Source: Timonella senegalensis JC301
GTDB taxonomy: Bacteria; Actinomycetota; Actinomycetes; Actinomycetales; Cellulomonadaceae
DNA length: 64,000 bases
NCBI RefSeq assembly: GCF_000312125.1
Contig: NZ_HE978641.1
Span: forward strand, 437,054 to 501,053
Direction: 5' to 3'
Shown here: piece by piece, positions 8,424 to 17,155 of the stretch
Layout: each line of letters starts with the position of its first letter
How positions within the stretch are numbered: position 1 is the first letter of the stretch
The notes under the pieces: model-generated
What the model saw: the letters and a program-made list of their open reading frames with translations, nothing else
Database searches by the model: none
What the model was told of the DNA's origin: nothing
Program-made: the position numbers and the translations under genes

Positions 8424-10196
8424 ATGGCAAAGCCCGCAGCCAGAAGCAAGACAGTTGCAGACCTTTTGATCCAGCAGATCATCGCTGCCGGAGCAAAACG
8501 GATCTACGGAATCGTTGGGGACTCCCTCAACCCGATCGTGGACTCCGTTCGCCGCGCAGCCAAGGCCGGTGCCGATATTGAGTGGGTTCAAGTTCGCCAT
8601 GAGGAGGTTGCGGCGCTCGCCGCGGCTGCCGACGCCGAGGTCACCGGAAACCTCGCGGTCTGTGCTGGATCGTGCGGACCCGGAAACCTCCACCTCATCA
8701 ACGGTCTGTACGATGCAAACCGCTCCCGCGTCCCCGTCCTCGCAATCGCAAGCCACATTCCAAGCAAGCAGATCGGAACCGGGTTTTTCCAAGAAACTCA
8801 CCCAGACCGTCTGTTCACCGAGTGCTCCGTGTACTCCGAGATGATCTCAAGCGCACCCCAAGCACCTCGCGTGATCAGTTCTGCAATCCGCCACGCCTAC
8901 GGCAGCAAGGGCGTCGCCGTCCTAACCATTCCCGGAGACGTTGCCGATCTTGATGTGGCTGCTGAGCTACCGAACGTCGATTTCAACCCAGCTTCACCTC
9001 GCGTGATCCCTGCAGACGTTGAACTCCAAAAGCTTGCAGACGCAATCAACGGTGCCAAGAAGGTCACGATCTTCGCCGGAGCCGGAACACGCGGTGCCCA
9101 CGACGAGGTCCTCGCGGTCGCTGACAAGATTGCAGCTCCAGTCGGGCACTCGCTGCGCGGCAAAGAGTGGATCCAATACGACAACCCCTTTGACGTGGGA
9201 ATGTCGGGCCTGCTCGGATACGGTTCCTGCCACGAGGCGATGCATGCCTCCGACCTTGTGATTCTGTTGGGCACGGACTTCCCGTACGACCAGTTCCTCC
9301 CGGAAGACGTGAAGACCGCGCAGATCGATATTGACCCGACTCACCTTGGTCGGAGGACCCGACTCGACGTCGCCGTGGTGGGAGACGTCAAAGAGACGAT
9401 GATCGCGCTCCTGCCGCTCCTGAACGGTGGCCGCTCGCGTCGGTTCCTCGATTCAATGCGCAAGAAGCACATCAAGGCCATGACCGGTGTGGTTGGCGCG
9501 TACAAGGGTAAGAAGGCGGAAGACATGACGCCTATCCACCCCGAGTATGCTGCCGACATCCTCGACCAAGAGGCCGCGGACGACGCCGTGTTCACTGTGG
9601 ACACCGGAATGTGTAACGTGTGGGCGTCCCGCTACATCACGGCGACCGGCAAGCGCAGGGTGATCGGCTCGTTCCTCCACGGGACCATGGCCAACGCCAT
9701 GCCACACGCAATCGGAGTCGCGGCGTCCTCACCGCGCCGCCAAGCCATCGCGATGTGCGGTGACGGTGGATTGTCGATGCTTCTCGGTGACCTCATCACC
9801 ATCAAGCAGTACAACCTGCCGGTCAACATCGTGGTGTTCAACAACTCGACCCTGGGCATGGTTCGGCTTGAGATGCTCGTGGACGGCTTGCCCTCCTTCG
9901 GCACGGACTCCACGGCAGTGTCCTACGCCGCGATCGCCAACGCGATTGGCATTCCGGCCGTGCAGGTCGAGCGCGCCAAGGATCTGCGCCAGGCACTCCG
10001 TGGGGCGCTGGACCGCAAGGGCCCGACCCTCGTGGAGATCATGACGGATCCCCATGCCCTGTCCATGCCACCAACCATCACGGCCGGTCAGGTCGCAGGA
10101 TTCACGGTGGCCATGAGCAAGGAGGTGCTCGGCGGCGGACTCGGCGAGGTCGTCTCGATGGCACGTTCGAACCTGCGAAACATCCCTAGGCCGTAG
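8424..10196 (+). CDS. poxB: Pyruvate dehydrogenase (quinone)/pyruvate oxidase
   Basis: A 590-aa ThDP- and FAD-dependent enzyme that decarboxylates pyruvate to acetate and passes electrons to membrane quinone. Start ATG at 8424 has GGAAGG 6 nt upstream. Signatures are the Pyr-domain IYGIVGDSLNP, the catalytic-Glu segment QVRHEEVAALAA at about residues 57-68, the central FAD-binding domain (FAGAGTRGAHDEVLAVADKI), and the PP-domain ThDP motif from GDGGLSMLLGDL to VVFNNSTLGMV beginning near residue 446. The C-terminal end is the likely membrane-activation region. Neighbours are unrelated and it appears monocistronic. A peroxide-forming oxidase is the alternative, but the overall pattern favours PoxB. 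Confidence 0.92.
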   Translation: MAKPAARSKTVADLLIQQIIAAGAKRIYGIVGDSLNPIVDSVRRAAKAGADIEWVQVRHEEVAALAAAADAEVTGNLAVCAGSCGPGNLHLINGLYDANRSRVPVLAIASHIPSKQIGTGFFQETHPDRLFTECSVYSEMISSAPQAPRVISSAIRHAYGSKGVAVLTIPGDVADLDVAAELPNVDFNPASPRVIPADVELQKLADAINGAKKVTIFAGAGTRGAHDEVLAVADKIAAPVGHSLRGKEWIQYDNPFDVGMSGLLGYGSCHEAMHASDLVILLGTDFPYDQFLPEDVKTAQIDIDPTHLGRRTRLDVAVVGDVKETMIALLPLLNGGRSRRFLDSMRKKHIKAMTGVVGAYKGKKAEDMTPIHPEYAADILDQEAADDAVFTVDTGMCNVWASRYITATGKRRVIGSFLHGTMANAMPHAIGVAASSPRRQAIAMCGDGGLSMLLGDLITIKQYNLPVNIVVFNNSTLGMVRLEMLVDGLPSFGTDSTAVSYAAIANAIGIPAVQVERAKDLRQALRGALDRKGPTLVEIMTDPHALSMPPTITAGQVAGFTVAMSKEVLGGGLGEVVSMARSNLRNIPRP

Positions 10197-10203
10197 CTGG
10201 CTG

Positions 10204-10227
10204 GTGCGGGGGCTCATGGCCCCCGCG
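10204..10227 (+). terminator. GC-rich hairpin after poxB
   Basis: GCGGGGGC, loop TCAT and GGCCCCCGC form a compact GC stem 8 nt past the poxB stop. There is no T-run, so it may be a pause or stabilising hairpin preceding the larger element at 10267-10318. Confidence 0.55.
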
Positions 10228-10266
10228 CCATCAGCCAGAGGCTCGCACCCGCGCCCAGAGGCAACC

Positions 10267-10318
10267 AACGGATGATTATTGATCCGTTGGATGCCGAACG
10301 GATCAATAATCATCCGTT
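10267..10318. terminator. Perfect 22-bp inverted repeat between convergent genes
   Basis: AACGGATGATTATTGATCCG and two further bases pair perfectly with 10297-10318 around an 8-nt loop. It lies between the ends of poxB and the VIT transporter gene and is markedly AT-rich in its centre. Position suggests a bidirectional terminator. Its sequence is unrelated to the 4234/6168 family. Confidence 0.7.
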
Positions 10319-10328
10319 CGATGAAGGG

Positions 10329-11441
10329 TTAGCTGACCGTTGCGCCGAAGATCAGGCCCAGCAGGTACGTGGCCGCAGCCGCGCCCAGCCCAATCGCGAG
10401 CTGGCGCAGTGCGCGCCGCACCGGCGAGGAACCCGAAAGTACGCCCACGCTCGCACCGGTCAGCACCAGCGCGACGCTCACCAGACCCACCGCAATGGCA
10501 ACCGCCGCATACCCCTCCACTCCGCACACGTATGGAAGCAGCGGAATGAGCGCGCCGGAGGCGAAGAACGCAAAGCTCGAGGTGGCCGCACCCCACGGCG
10601 TTCCGATGGCCTCGTGGTGGTCCTCCGCTACGTCATCGGCAAGCTTGGACTTGGACGAGAAGTTCGCGATCATCTGATCCGCGTGGGCGCTGGCTTCCCG
10701 TGCAGACATTCCGCGTGCACGGTAGACCAGCGCGAGTTCGTTCTGATTCACGTCAAGATCTCCTATAGCACGCGAGGCCTCTGGCGCAGGGTTCTCGGCT
10801 TTCAGTAGCTCACGTTGCGAACTCACCGACACGTACTCGCCCGCACCCATCGACAGCGCCCCGGCGAGCAGCCCTGCGGCACCGGAAAACAGGACCATAT
10901 GAGTACTCGCACCGGATGCACCGATTCCCAAGATCAGCGCGAGGTTGGAGACGAGACCATCGTTCGCGCCAAACACTGCGGCCCGGAACGTCCCCGACAT
11001 CCGTTTGCGCCCTCGGGTGGCAAGCCCGCGCACGACCTCACCGTGAATGCGCTCATCCGCGAGCATCTGGGCTGGCGCATCCGGCTCGCTGCCGTACTCC
11101 GTGCGGTTCTCCGCCTGCTGTGCGAGCGCCAACACGAACACTCCACCGAACAACTTGGCAAGCCAGCCGAGCAGCCTCGTGCGCTTGGAACCGCGCAGCG
11201 GCTTACCCACCTGATCCCCTAACAGTTCACGCCAGTACTGCTCATGGCGTGCTTCGGCGTCCGCAAGTTCAAGCAAGATCTCTCGTTCCTCGCCCGTTCG
11301 CCCGGCGGCGAGCTCGCGGTAGACCGCGCCCTCCGCTTGCTCGTCCGCAAGGTACTGGCGCCACTTCTTGATCTGCTTCGCAGTGGGCACAGCGGGTGCG
11401 GGAGGGGTGGGCACAGCGGGAGGGGTGGGCTGGGAATCCAT
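10329..11441 (-). CDS. Ferritin-like/VIT1-CCC1 fusion Fe2+/Mn2+ transporter
   Basis: The protein is 370 aa. Residues about 20-145 form a rubrerythrin-like four-helix domain with candidate di-metal ligands (YRELAAGR, EARHEQYW, ADERIHGEVV). Residues about 150-370 are the VIT1/CCC1 membrane domain, with AVFGANDGLVSNLALILGIG, SMGAGEYVSVSSQRELL and five hydrophobic helices. Fusions of this type move ferrous iron or manganese across the membrane, with the ferritin-like part thought to collect metal at the cytoplasmic mouth. A Pro/Ala-rich tail of about 18 residues precedes the domain. ATG 11441 has GGAG 7 nt upstream. Direction of transport and choice of metal are not shown by sequence. Confidence 0.88.
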   Translation of the reverse strand: MDSQPTPPAVPTPPAPAVPTAKQIKKWRQYLADEQAEGAVYRELAAGRTGEEREILLELADAEARHEQYWRELLGDQVGKPLRGSKRTRLLGWLAKLFGGVFVLALAQQAENRTEYGSEPDAPAQMLADERIHGEVVRGLATRGRKRMSGTFRAAVFGANDGLVSNLALILGIGASGASTHMVLFSGAAGLLAGALSMGAGEYVSVSSQRELLKAENPAPEASRAIGDLDVNQNELALVYRARGMSAREASAHADQMIANFSSKSKLADDVAEDHHEAIGTPWGAATSSFAFFASGALIPLLPYVCGVEGYAAVAIAVGLVSVALVLTGASVGVLSGSSPVRRALRQLAIGLGAAAATYLLGLIFGATVS

Positions 11442-11533
11442 TCAAAGCTCCATGTCAACGCACGTTAGGCTGCCCACGATGAAGGCGCCTCTACGCACAC
11501 TACGCGGCCGAGACGGAACGCGGGATCCAGAAA

Positions 11534-11561
11534 CCACAAGTTCGCATGACCCAACTTGTGG
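11534..11561. promoter_or_regulatory. Inverted repeat upstream of the MazG-like gene
   Basis: CCACAAGTT and AACTTGTGG are 9-bp perfect arms with a 10-bp spacer, ending 13 nt before the ATG at 11575. The size suits a dimeric repressor site, or an mRNA hairpin covering the ribosome site. The gene has only a weak Shine-Dalgarno sequence, which fits translational control but does not prove it. Confidence 0.45.
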
Positions 11562-11574
11562 CAGGCTGGACACC

Positions 11575-11931
11575 ATGACCAGCATCTCCCAGTTCACTGC
11601 AGACGTCCGCGCGTTCTCCGAGGAGCGTGATTGGCCCAAGTTCCAGGATCCCAAGTCCCTCCTGCTCGCGCTGATGGGTGAGGTGGGAGAGGTAGCTGAG
11701 CTCATGCAGTGGACTCGCGAGGCGGACGTTGTTTCAGACTTCGAAAGCCCGGAACGCAATCATCGGGTCGGCGATGAGCTTGCCGACGTCTTCATCTACC
11801 TCGTACGGCTCGCGGACGTGCTCGGAGTCGACCTCGGCCAGGCAGCCGAGGAAAAACTCGAGCGAAACCGAAGCCGGTTCCCCACGCAGGGACCCGACAG
11901 TATCATCGGTAAATTGCCTTCCAAGCGTTAA
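11575..11931 (+). CDS. MazG-like nucleotide pyrophosphohydrolase (dCTPase type)
   Basis: A 118-aa all-α NTP pyrophosphatase. LLALMGEVGEVAELMQW supplies the first acidic (ExxE) Mg2+-binding helix and VGDELADVFIYLVRLADVLG the second (ExxD). Length and layout match the short DCTPP1/RS21-C6-like branch that hydrolyses non-canonical or excess dNTPs, so a house-cleaning role is likely. ATG at 11575 begins MTSISQFTADVRAF; the longer upstream reading would run through the inverted repeat at 11534-11561 and is rejected. It is divergent from the VIT gene. The substrate is inferred from family. Confidence 0.88.
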   Translation: MTSISQFTADVRAFSEERDWPKFQDPKSLLLALMGEVGEVAELMQWTREADVVSDFESPERNHRVGDELADVFIYLVRLADVLGVDLGQAAEEKLERNRSRFPTQGPDSIIGKLPSKR

Positions 11932-11943
11932 AGAAGCGAGCCC

Positions 11944-12087
11944 TTACAGCGTGTGGTCCTCATAGGTTTCAAAGTCGTGCTCGCCCGTGCGCTTGTCAAA
12001 GCGGCTCAGGAGCACGATCGAGACCGTGAGGCCTCCCCACAGAACCACAATTGACAGTACGAGCATCATGATCGCGAGGGGGCTCAT
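11944..12087 (-). CDS. metS: Methionine/alanine importer small subunit MetS-like (47 aa)
   Basis: A very short gene encoding one transmembrane helix (IMMLVLSIVVLWGGLTVSIVLL) followed by a hydrophilic tail (SRFDKRTGEHDFETYEDHTL). Its ATG overlaps the TGA of the NSS transporter gene (ATGA), a sign of translational coupling. Small single-helix partners of this type are required by the MetP NSS transporter described in Corynebacterium. The size and the typical Met-Ser-Pro start fit that family. It ends 13 nt short of the MazG-like gene's stop on the other strand. Confidence 0.85.
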   Translation of the reverse strand: MSPLAIMMLVLSIVVLWGGLTVSIVLLSRFDKRTGEHDFETYEDHTL

Positions 12088-13658
12088 GCTGCGTCCTTTC
12101 CGAATGGGGCGTGGGCGTGGATACGCTCACCCGGGATGGCGGGCTCGGGGACGAACTCGTCTGGGTTGTGCTTCCACGGGAGGGCTGTCATGATCGCGGC
12201 TGCGACCACCATGAATAGGACAGCACCCCAGCCGTACAGGGTGTTGAACCAGACCGGGTAGCCCGAGTACGAGTTCTGCAGGACGTTGACGACCTCAACC
12301 AGGAACATGATGAGCAGGACGACTGGAATGATGCCGCTGGCAAAGATCTGCCAGACCTTACCCACCTTGAAGCTCGAGTAGGCGTTGATGTGGTCGCGGA
12401 GAATCGGGAACATCTTGAGCAGAACCATCGCGGACAGCATGATGACTGCGGAGCTGACAATTCCAACCTCGTTGGCCCACTTGTCCACGGAGTCCAGGAC
12501 CCACAGCGCATCCTCACGGGCAAACAGCACGATGGACAGAACTGCTGAGACTCCACCCACCCGTAGCGCGCCCTGACGTGGTGTCAGGCCGAACTTGTCT
12601 TGGAAGCTCGAGGAAACCACCTGGAGCAGGGAGATCAAGGACGTCAGCCCGGCGAGGACGAGGGATGCGAAGAACAGGAAACCAAAGACCTGGCCGCCCG
12701 GCATCTCCGAGACGATGGACGGGAACGTGATGAAGGAGAGTGAGACGCCCGAGATGCCCTCAAGCTCGCTGATTGAGGTGTTCTGCTGCTGAGCGAGGAA
12801 CCCGAGGGTAGAGAACACACCGATTCCTGCGAGGATCTCGAATGACGAATTGGCGAACCCAACCACGAGGCCGGGGCCAGTCAGGTTGGTGCGCTTCTTG
12901 ATGTACGAGGAGTACGTGAGCATGATGCCAAACGCGATCGACAGGGAGAAGAAGATCTGCGCGTACGCTGCCAGCCACACCTTGGGTTCGAGCAGCGCCG
13001 ACCAGTTGGGCGTGAAGAAGGCGTTGAGACCGTCGATAGCGCCCGGCAGGAACAGGGCACGGACCACGAGCGCCACAAACAGGAGCACCAGGAGCGGAAT
13101 GAAGATGATGTTCGCGCGCTCGAGGCCCTTCTGCACACCAAGCGCCAGGATCACGAGCGTCACGAGCCATACGGCCGCGAGCATGATCAGGATGTGCGGA
13201 ACAAAGCCACCGACCTGGCCGACCTCGTTAGCCTGCAAGAACTCGCCCGTGAAGAACCCGGCCGCGTCGTCACCCCACTTGAGGTTCAGCGAGAACCCGG
13301 CGAAACTCGCAGCCCATGCCACGATCACCGCGTAGTACAGGATGATGACAAAGCAGATGGCGGCTTGGAACCAGCCGAGCATCTCGAGCTTGCCACGGAT
13401 ACGGCGGAACACTGTGGGAGGTGCGCCACGGAATCGGTTTCCCAGCGCGTAGTCCACGAACAGAATGGGCAGACCCGCAGTGAGCAGCGCGATCAGGTAG
13501 GGCAGGATGAACGCACCGCCGCCGTTTTCGTAGGCGACCCCTGGGAATCGCCAGATGTTACCGAGACCCACCGCGGAGCCGATGGCGGCGAAGATAAAGC
13601 CCGCCTGTCCGGTCCACTGTTCTCGCTTGCGGCTCGATGCCGGAGTCTTTGTGCTCAT
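12084..13658 (-). CDS. metP: Sodium-dependent NSS-family transporter, MetP-like (methionine/alanine)
   Basis: A 524-aa inner-membrane LeuT-fold symporter with about 12 helices. The N-terminus has the hallmark GFIFAAIGSAVGLGNIWRFPGVAYENGGGAF, with the unwound helix-1 region binding substrate and Na+. The following segments FILPYLIALLTAGLPILFVDYALG and GFLFFASLVLAGLTSLISLLQ also match. The small subunit gene follows with a 4-nt overlap, which points to the methionine/alanine importer MetPS rather than other NSS members. The substrate is inferred from that pairing. A GGACG sequence lies about 6 nt before the ATG. No SAM or other riboswitch was recognised in the leader. Confidence 0.88.
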   Translation of the reverse strand: MSTKTPASSRKREQWTGQAGFIFAAIGSAVGLGNIWRFPGVAYENGGGAFILPYLIALLTAGLPILFVDYALGNRFRGAPPTVFRRIRGKLEMLGWFQAAICFVIILYYAVIVAWAASFAGFSLNLKWGDDAAGFFTGEFLQANEVGQVGGFVPHILIMLAAVWLVTLVILALGVQKGLERANIIFIPLLVLLFVALVVRALFLPGAIDGLNAFFTPNWSALLEPKVWLAAYAQIFFSLSIAFGIMLTYSSYIKKRTNLTGPGLVVGFANSSFEILAGIGVFSTLGFLAQQQNTSISELEGISGVSLSFITFPSIVSEMPGGQVFGFLFFASLVLAGLTSLISLLQVVSSSFQDKFGLTPRQGALRVGGVSAVLSIVLFAREDALWVLDSVDKWANEVGIVSSAVIMLSAMVLLKMFPILRDHINAYSSFKVGKVWQIFASGIIPVVLLIMFLVEVVNVLQNSYSGYPVWFNTLYGWGAVLFMVVAAAIMTALPWKHNPDEFVPEPAIPGERIHAHAPFGKDAA

Positions 13659-13832
13659 GTGCCGTCCTGATGTGCTCAGCGCGCTTTCGACCGCGGGGGT
13701 CGTTATGTAATTAGAAACCTAGTCTCAGTCGACCTTACCCGCGAGACGAATCGTATCACTGGGCAGAAGGACCCGTTTTGGCCTGAACCTTGAGACTCAG
13801 TGTTTCACGCCTTGAGCACCTACTCGGGGCGT

Positions 13833-14501
13833 CTACCGTGACCTGATGAGGCGCTTTTCCAGCGCTACGGCCACCGCCGAGGTCCGCGAGTCCACGCCAA
13901 GCTTGGTGTAGATGTGAACGAGGTGCGTCTTCACCGTGGCCTCGGAAACGAATGCCTCCTGCGCGATCTCGCGGTTGGTCTTGCCCTTGGCCAGTGCCTC
14001 GAGGATCTCTAGTTCACGCGGCGAGAGCTGTGGAAGGGGGTCGCTCAGGCGATCCACAAGCCGGTCTGCGACCTGTGGAGACAGCGCCCTGCGCCCCTGC
14101 GCCACGCGCTCCACCGCCCCAATCAGCTCGGCATCCGTGGCGTCCTTCAGCAGATACCCCTGCGCCCCCGCGGACATCGCGGCCACAATGTCTGCATCCG
14201 TTTCGTACGTGGTCAGCACCAAAACTGGCAGGTCAACCCCCGCCTCACGCATCGCCTTGATGGCGCTCACGCCATCAAGGCCGGGCGCCATCTGCAAGTC
14301 CATGAGCACAACATCAAGTGATTCACGACGATCTTGGTCCCGTAGCAACTCCAGTGCGGCTCCGCCGTCGGCGGCTTCCGCGACTACCTCCACCCGGCCT
14401 GATTCGTTCAGGATCGCGGTGAGCCCGGCGCGCACAACCCGGTGGTCGTCCACGAGGAGGACCTTAATGGGTCCGGGTGCATCCTGGTGTGGCGCTGTCA
14501 T
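13833..14501 (-). CDS. NarL/LuxR-family response regulator (ChrA/HrrA-like)
   Basis: A 222-aa two-domain regulator. The receiver domain has VLLVDDH near residue 16, the phosphoacceptor Asp68 in DVVLMDLQM, and the conserved Thr and Lys (LVLTTYE, GYLLKDA). The C-terminal DNA-binding domain is LSPRELEILEALAKGKTNREIAQEAFVSEATVKTHLVHIYTKLGV, a LuxR helix-turn-helix. Its ATG overlaps the kinase stop (ATGA), so the pair is co-translated. Together with the divergent permease/ATPase genes it resembles the heme-responsive ChrSA-HrtBA arrangement of corynebacteria. Confidence 0.92.
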   Translation of the reverse strand: MTAPHQDAPGPIKVLLVDDHRVVRAGLTAILNESGRVEVVAEAADGGAALELLRDQDRRESLDVVLMDLQMAPGLDGVSAIKAMREAGVDLPVLVLTTYETDADIVAAMSAGAQGYLLKDATDAELIGAVERVAQGRRALSPQVADRLVDRLSDPLPQLSPRELEILEALAKGKTNREIAQEAFVSEATVKTHLVHIYTKLGVDSRTSAVAVALEKRLIRSR

Positions 14502-15865
14502 TCGGCGGTCCTTTCGGGAATGGTCAGGGTAACGACTGTGCCCTCGCCTGGGGCAGACTCGACCGACATCGTGCCGCCGAGTGCCTCCATCCGCTCCTTT
14601 ACGGAGCGCATGCCAAAGCCGGACCCATCTGACCTGATGGGAGGTGAGGAGGGCGTGAACCCGACCCCATCGTCGAAAATATCTACCACGTACGCACCGG
14701 GGAACGCGCTGAGCGTGATCACGCAGTGATCCGCCCGGGCGTGCGTGAGCACGTTCGAGGCGAGCGAGCGGACGGAGTTCAGGAGTTCGCGGGCGATCCG
14801 CGGATCCGCCACGAGCAGGTCCTCATCGGTGTGGAAGGTGAAGTCGGTTGGGCTCGCCGCTGCCTGCGCGGTCTGCGAAACGCCCGCAACCATACTGGTC
14901 AGCGCGTCAACGAGCTCGACGGGCGCGGAACGGTCGCTCAACTTGCCCACGAACGCGCGGGCCTCGGTCAGGTTCTCGGACGCGGTAGTTTCAATCACTT
15001 TGAGGCGCTGCTGAGCCAGCTCGTGCTCGCCGCGCTCAAGCGCATTGGCGGTAGACCTAGACATGAGCACGATCGAGGAAAATCCCTGGGCAAGCGTGTC
15101 GTGGATGTCGCGAGCGAGCCGCTCCCGCTCGGCAATGCGGCCGGCCTCGTGCTGGGACTCAGCAAGCGCGGAGCGGGTGGCCTCAAGCTCGGCGATCGCC
15201 TGCGCCTGCTCCGTAGACACCCTGAACAGCAGCGAATAGATCCAGTAGATGACGGCGGACGCAAATGCGCCGAGAATCGGACCCAGCCACACCGAGAACG
15301 ACCGTTCGGCAGCGTGCTGCCACAGGGCAGCGCCCACGTAGAGCGCGAGTACCAGCACCACGAGCCAGCCCCACGGCCGGCGCAGCAGATGGAGAACCAC
15401 AAAGAAGAGCGGGAAAACGATCCACGCGAACTCGCCCGAAAGCCACACCAGCGCCGCCCAGCCAAGCAGAACCGCAAGCAACCACCACAGGGCCATCCTT
15501 CTAGGGAGGTCAATGCCCTGCTGGGAGCCGCGCTTTTCGGCGACCGTGCCCACCAAGTACAGGCCACCCACCGCGAGCGCGAGCAGGAGCCCCACCACGG
15601 TGACGGGGAGGTTTCGACCGCTGTCTATTCCACCGGTCAGCTCGCCCTCGCCCTCCAGAACGAGCCACCTCACGATGGCGAGGCCGAGAAGGAGAGCGAA
15701 CGACACGTGCAGCACAACCCGGAGTATCCGCAGGGTGTTTGCCATGGTGTGGACGCGTTGAGCCTGCGTCTCGGCGGGACTGGTCGTTCTGAGTGGGTGT
15801 GTGGAGCCGCTGGGGGTTCTGGTGTGTGTGGAACCCGTGGGGCTAGTGGATTCGGTGGTAAGCAC
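14498..15865 (-). CDS. Sensor histidine kinase, NarL type (ChrS/HrrS-like)
   Basis: The protein is 455 aa from GTG at 15865, chosen because AAAGGAGG sits directly upstream; an ATG at 15940 would read through that ribosome site. A hydrophilic Thr/Ser/Pro-rich N-terminus of about 45 residues is followed by about six membrane helices (VVLHVSFALLLGLAIVRWLVL, VVGLLLALAVGGLYLVG, MALWWLLAVLLGWAALVWL and others), with no large extracytoplasmic domain. The dimerisation/phosphoacceptor motif is RERLARDIHDTLAQGFSSIVL (His about 255), and the ATPase has IFDDGVGFTPS and GSGFGMRSVKERMEALGG. Membrane-embedded sensing fits a heme- or cell-envelope-stress sensor. The signal is not proven. Confidence 0.9.
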   Translation of the reverse strand: MLTTESTSPTGSTHTRTPSGSTHPLRTTSPAETQAQRVHTMANTLRILRVVLHVSFALLLGLAIVRWLVLEGEGELTGGIDSGRNLPVTVVGLLLALAVGGLYLVGTVAEKRGSQQGIDLPRRMALWWLLAVLLGWAALVWLSGEFAWIVFPLFFVVLHLLRRPWGWLVVLVLALYVGAALWQHAAERSFSVWLGPILGAFASAVIYWIYSLLFRVSTEQAQAIAELEATRSALAESQHEAGRIAERERLARDIHDTLAQGFSSIVLMSRSTANALERGEHELAQQRLKVIETTASENLTEARAFVGKLSDRSAPVELVDALTSMVAGVSQTAQAAASPTDFTFHTDEDLLVADPRIARELLNSVRSLASNVLTHARADHCVITLSAFPGAYVVDIFDDGVGFTPSSPPIRSDGSGFGMRSVKERMEALGGTMSVESAPGEGTVVTLTIPERTAE

Positions 15866-16021
15866 ATTTCCTCCTTTCGCCAGACTATCCGCCGCAGCGG
15901 GCCTACGGATCAACCATTCGATTGAGTTTCGAATACCCATTCTGGCGTGTTCGGACCGGTAGTTCGCGCGATGTGGCAGGGGGTCAGAAAGCGAGAGGCT
16001 AGAAGGCAGAAAGGAACTCTC
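15866..16021. promoter_or_regulatory. Divergent promoter region of the kinase and exporter operons
   Basis: This 156-bp gap must hold both the leftward promoter of the kinase/regulator pair and the rightward promoter of the permease/ATPase pair. It includes AT-rich stretches (CAACCATTCGATTGAGTTTCG) and the AAAGGAA ribosome site of the permease. No strong palindrome was found. By analogy with ChrSA-HrtBA the regulator would bind here, which is inference. Confidence 0.4.
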
Positions 16022-17155
16022 ATGAAACTTGGACTTAAAGATATTCGTTTTGCCAAGGGCAGATTCGCACTCATGGCCGGCGTAGTTGCCCTCATCGCGA
16101 TGCTTTTGGTGATGCTCACCGGGCTGACCTCGGGACTTGGTAACCAGTCGATCTCGGCCGTGCGTGACCTACCCGTCGACCGCGTGGTGTTCTCCACCGG
16201 CGACTTGGCATCCGGTGAAGCCAAGCCTGACTTCACGTCCTCCCAAATCACTGCTCAGCAGCTTGCTGCCTACCAGGACGTGTACGGGGACGGGGCAACG
16301 CCTCTCGGCCTGACCTCGGCCCGCGCCCAGGGCGTGGCCACCGACGGTTCCGGCACTTCAGGCACCGCGAACGTTGCGGTGTTTGCGGCGCAACAGCCTG
16401 AAGCACTTTCTGGTGCAGGTTCCGCCCTGCCAAAGGGTTCAGTCTTCCTCGACGAAGACACTGCCTCCTCGCTGGGGCTCCTCAACGGTAGCGCCCTGAC
16501 CGCGGACGCCAAGGCCACGATCAACGGCAAGGAGTTCGCCGTAGCCGGCCTCGTCGACGCCCAGTGGTACTCGCATATGCCTGTGGCCTGGATGTCCATC
16601 GATGACTGGGCTTCGATCGCCCACACGTCCTCCGATGTGGTTGGTACCGTCATGCTGCTCGCCGATGGCTCGCTCGCGTCCACCTCTGGCGAGGTGCCTT
16701 CAACGCTTACCGACGATTCACTCACCACCGCGGTCTCCCCAGGTGCCGCTGTGCGCGGGTTGCCGTCCTACACTTCCGAAAACGGTTCGCTCGCACTTAT
16801 GCAGGCTTTCCTTTACGGGATCTCCGGCCTCGTGATCGCGGCGTTTGTGGCTGTCTGGACCGTCCAGCGCACCCGTGACATCGCGGTTCTCAAGGCACTC
16901 GGAGCCTCGAGCGGATACGTTGTCCGCGACGCGCTCTCGCAGTCGCTTGTGGTTACCGTACTCGGCGCGGTCGTGGGTGGGGCTCTGGGTGGCGGCATAG
17001 CTGTTGCTGCCTCCGCGGTCGTCCCAATTCACCTGACATTACTCTCCGCGGTACTGCCCATCGCCGGAATCATCGTGATCGGCCTTGCCGCTTCCATGGC
17101 AGCCGTCAAGCAAACCACCTCCATTGATCCACTCCTTGCTCTCGGGGGCAACTGA
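16022..17155 (+). CDS. ABC transporter permease, FtsX/DevC type (HrtB-like)
   Basis: The protein is 377 aa. Start ATG 16022 (MKLGLKDIRFAKGRFALMAGVVALIAMLLVML) has AAAGGAA upstream. The N-terminal helix with the KGRF/GLTSGLGNQSISA signature, a large extracytoplasmic segment (about residues 60-265) and three C-terminal helices holding the FtsX motif (TVQRTRDIAVLKALGASSGYVVRDALSQS) match HrtB/DevC-type permeases. HrtBA in related bacteria expels heme from the membrane. The TGATG overlap couples it to the ATPase gene. A different amphiphile or peptide remains possible. Confidence 0.85.
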   Translation: MKLGLKDIRFAKGRFALMAGVVALIAMLLVMLTGLTSGLGNQSISAVRDLPVDRVVFSTGDLASGEAKPDFTSSQITAQQLAAYQDVYGDGATPLGLTSARAQGVATDGSGTSGTANVAVFAAQQPEALSGAGSALPKGSVFLDEDTASSLGLLNGSALTADAKATINGKEFAVAGLVDAQWYSHMPVAWMSIDDWASIAHTSSDVVGTVMLLADGSLASTSGEVPSTLTDDSLTTAVSPGAAVRGLPSYTSENGSLALMQAFLYGISGLVIAAFVAVWTVQRTRDIAVLKALGASSGYVVRDALSQSLVVTVLGAVVGGALGGGIAVAASAVVPIHLTLLSAVLPIAGIIVIGLAASMAAVKQTTSIDPLLALGGN

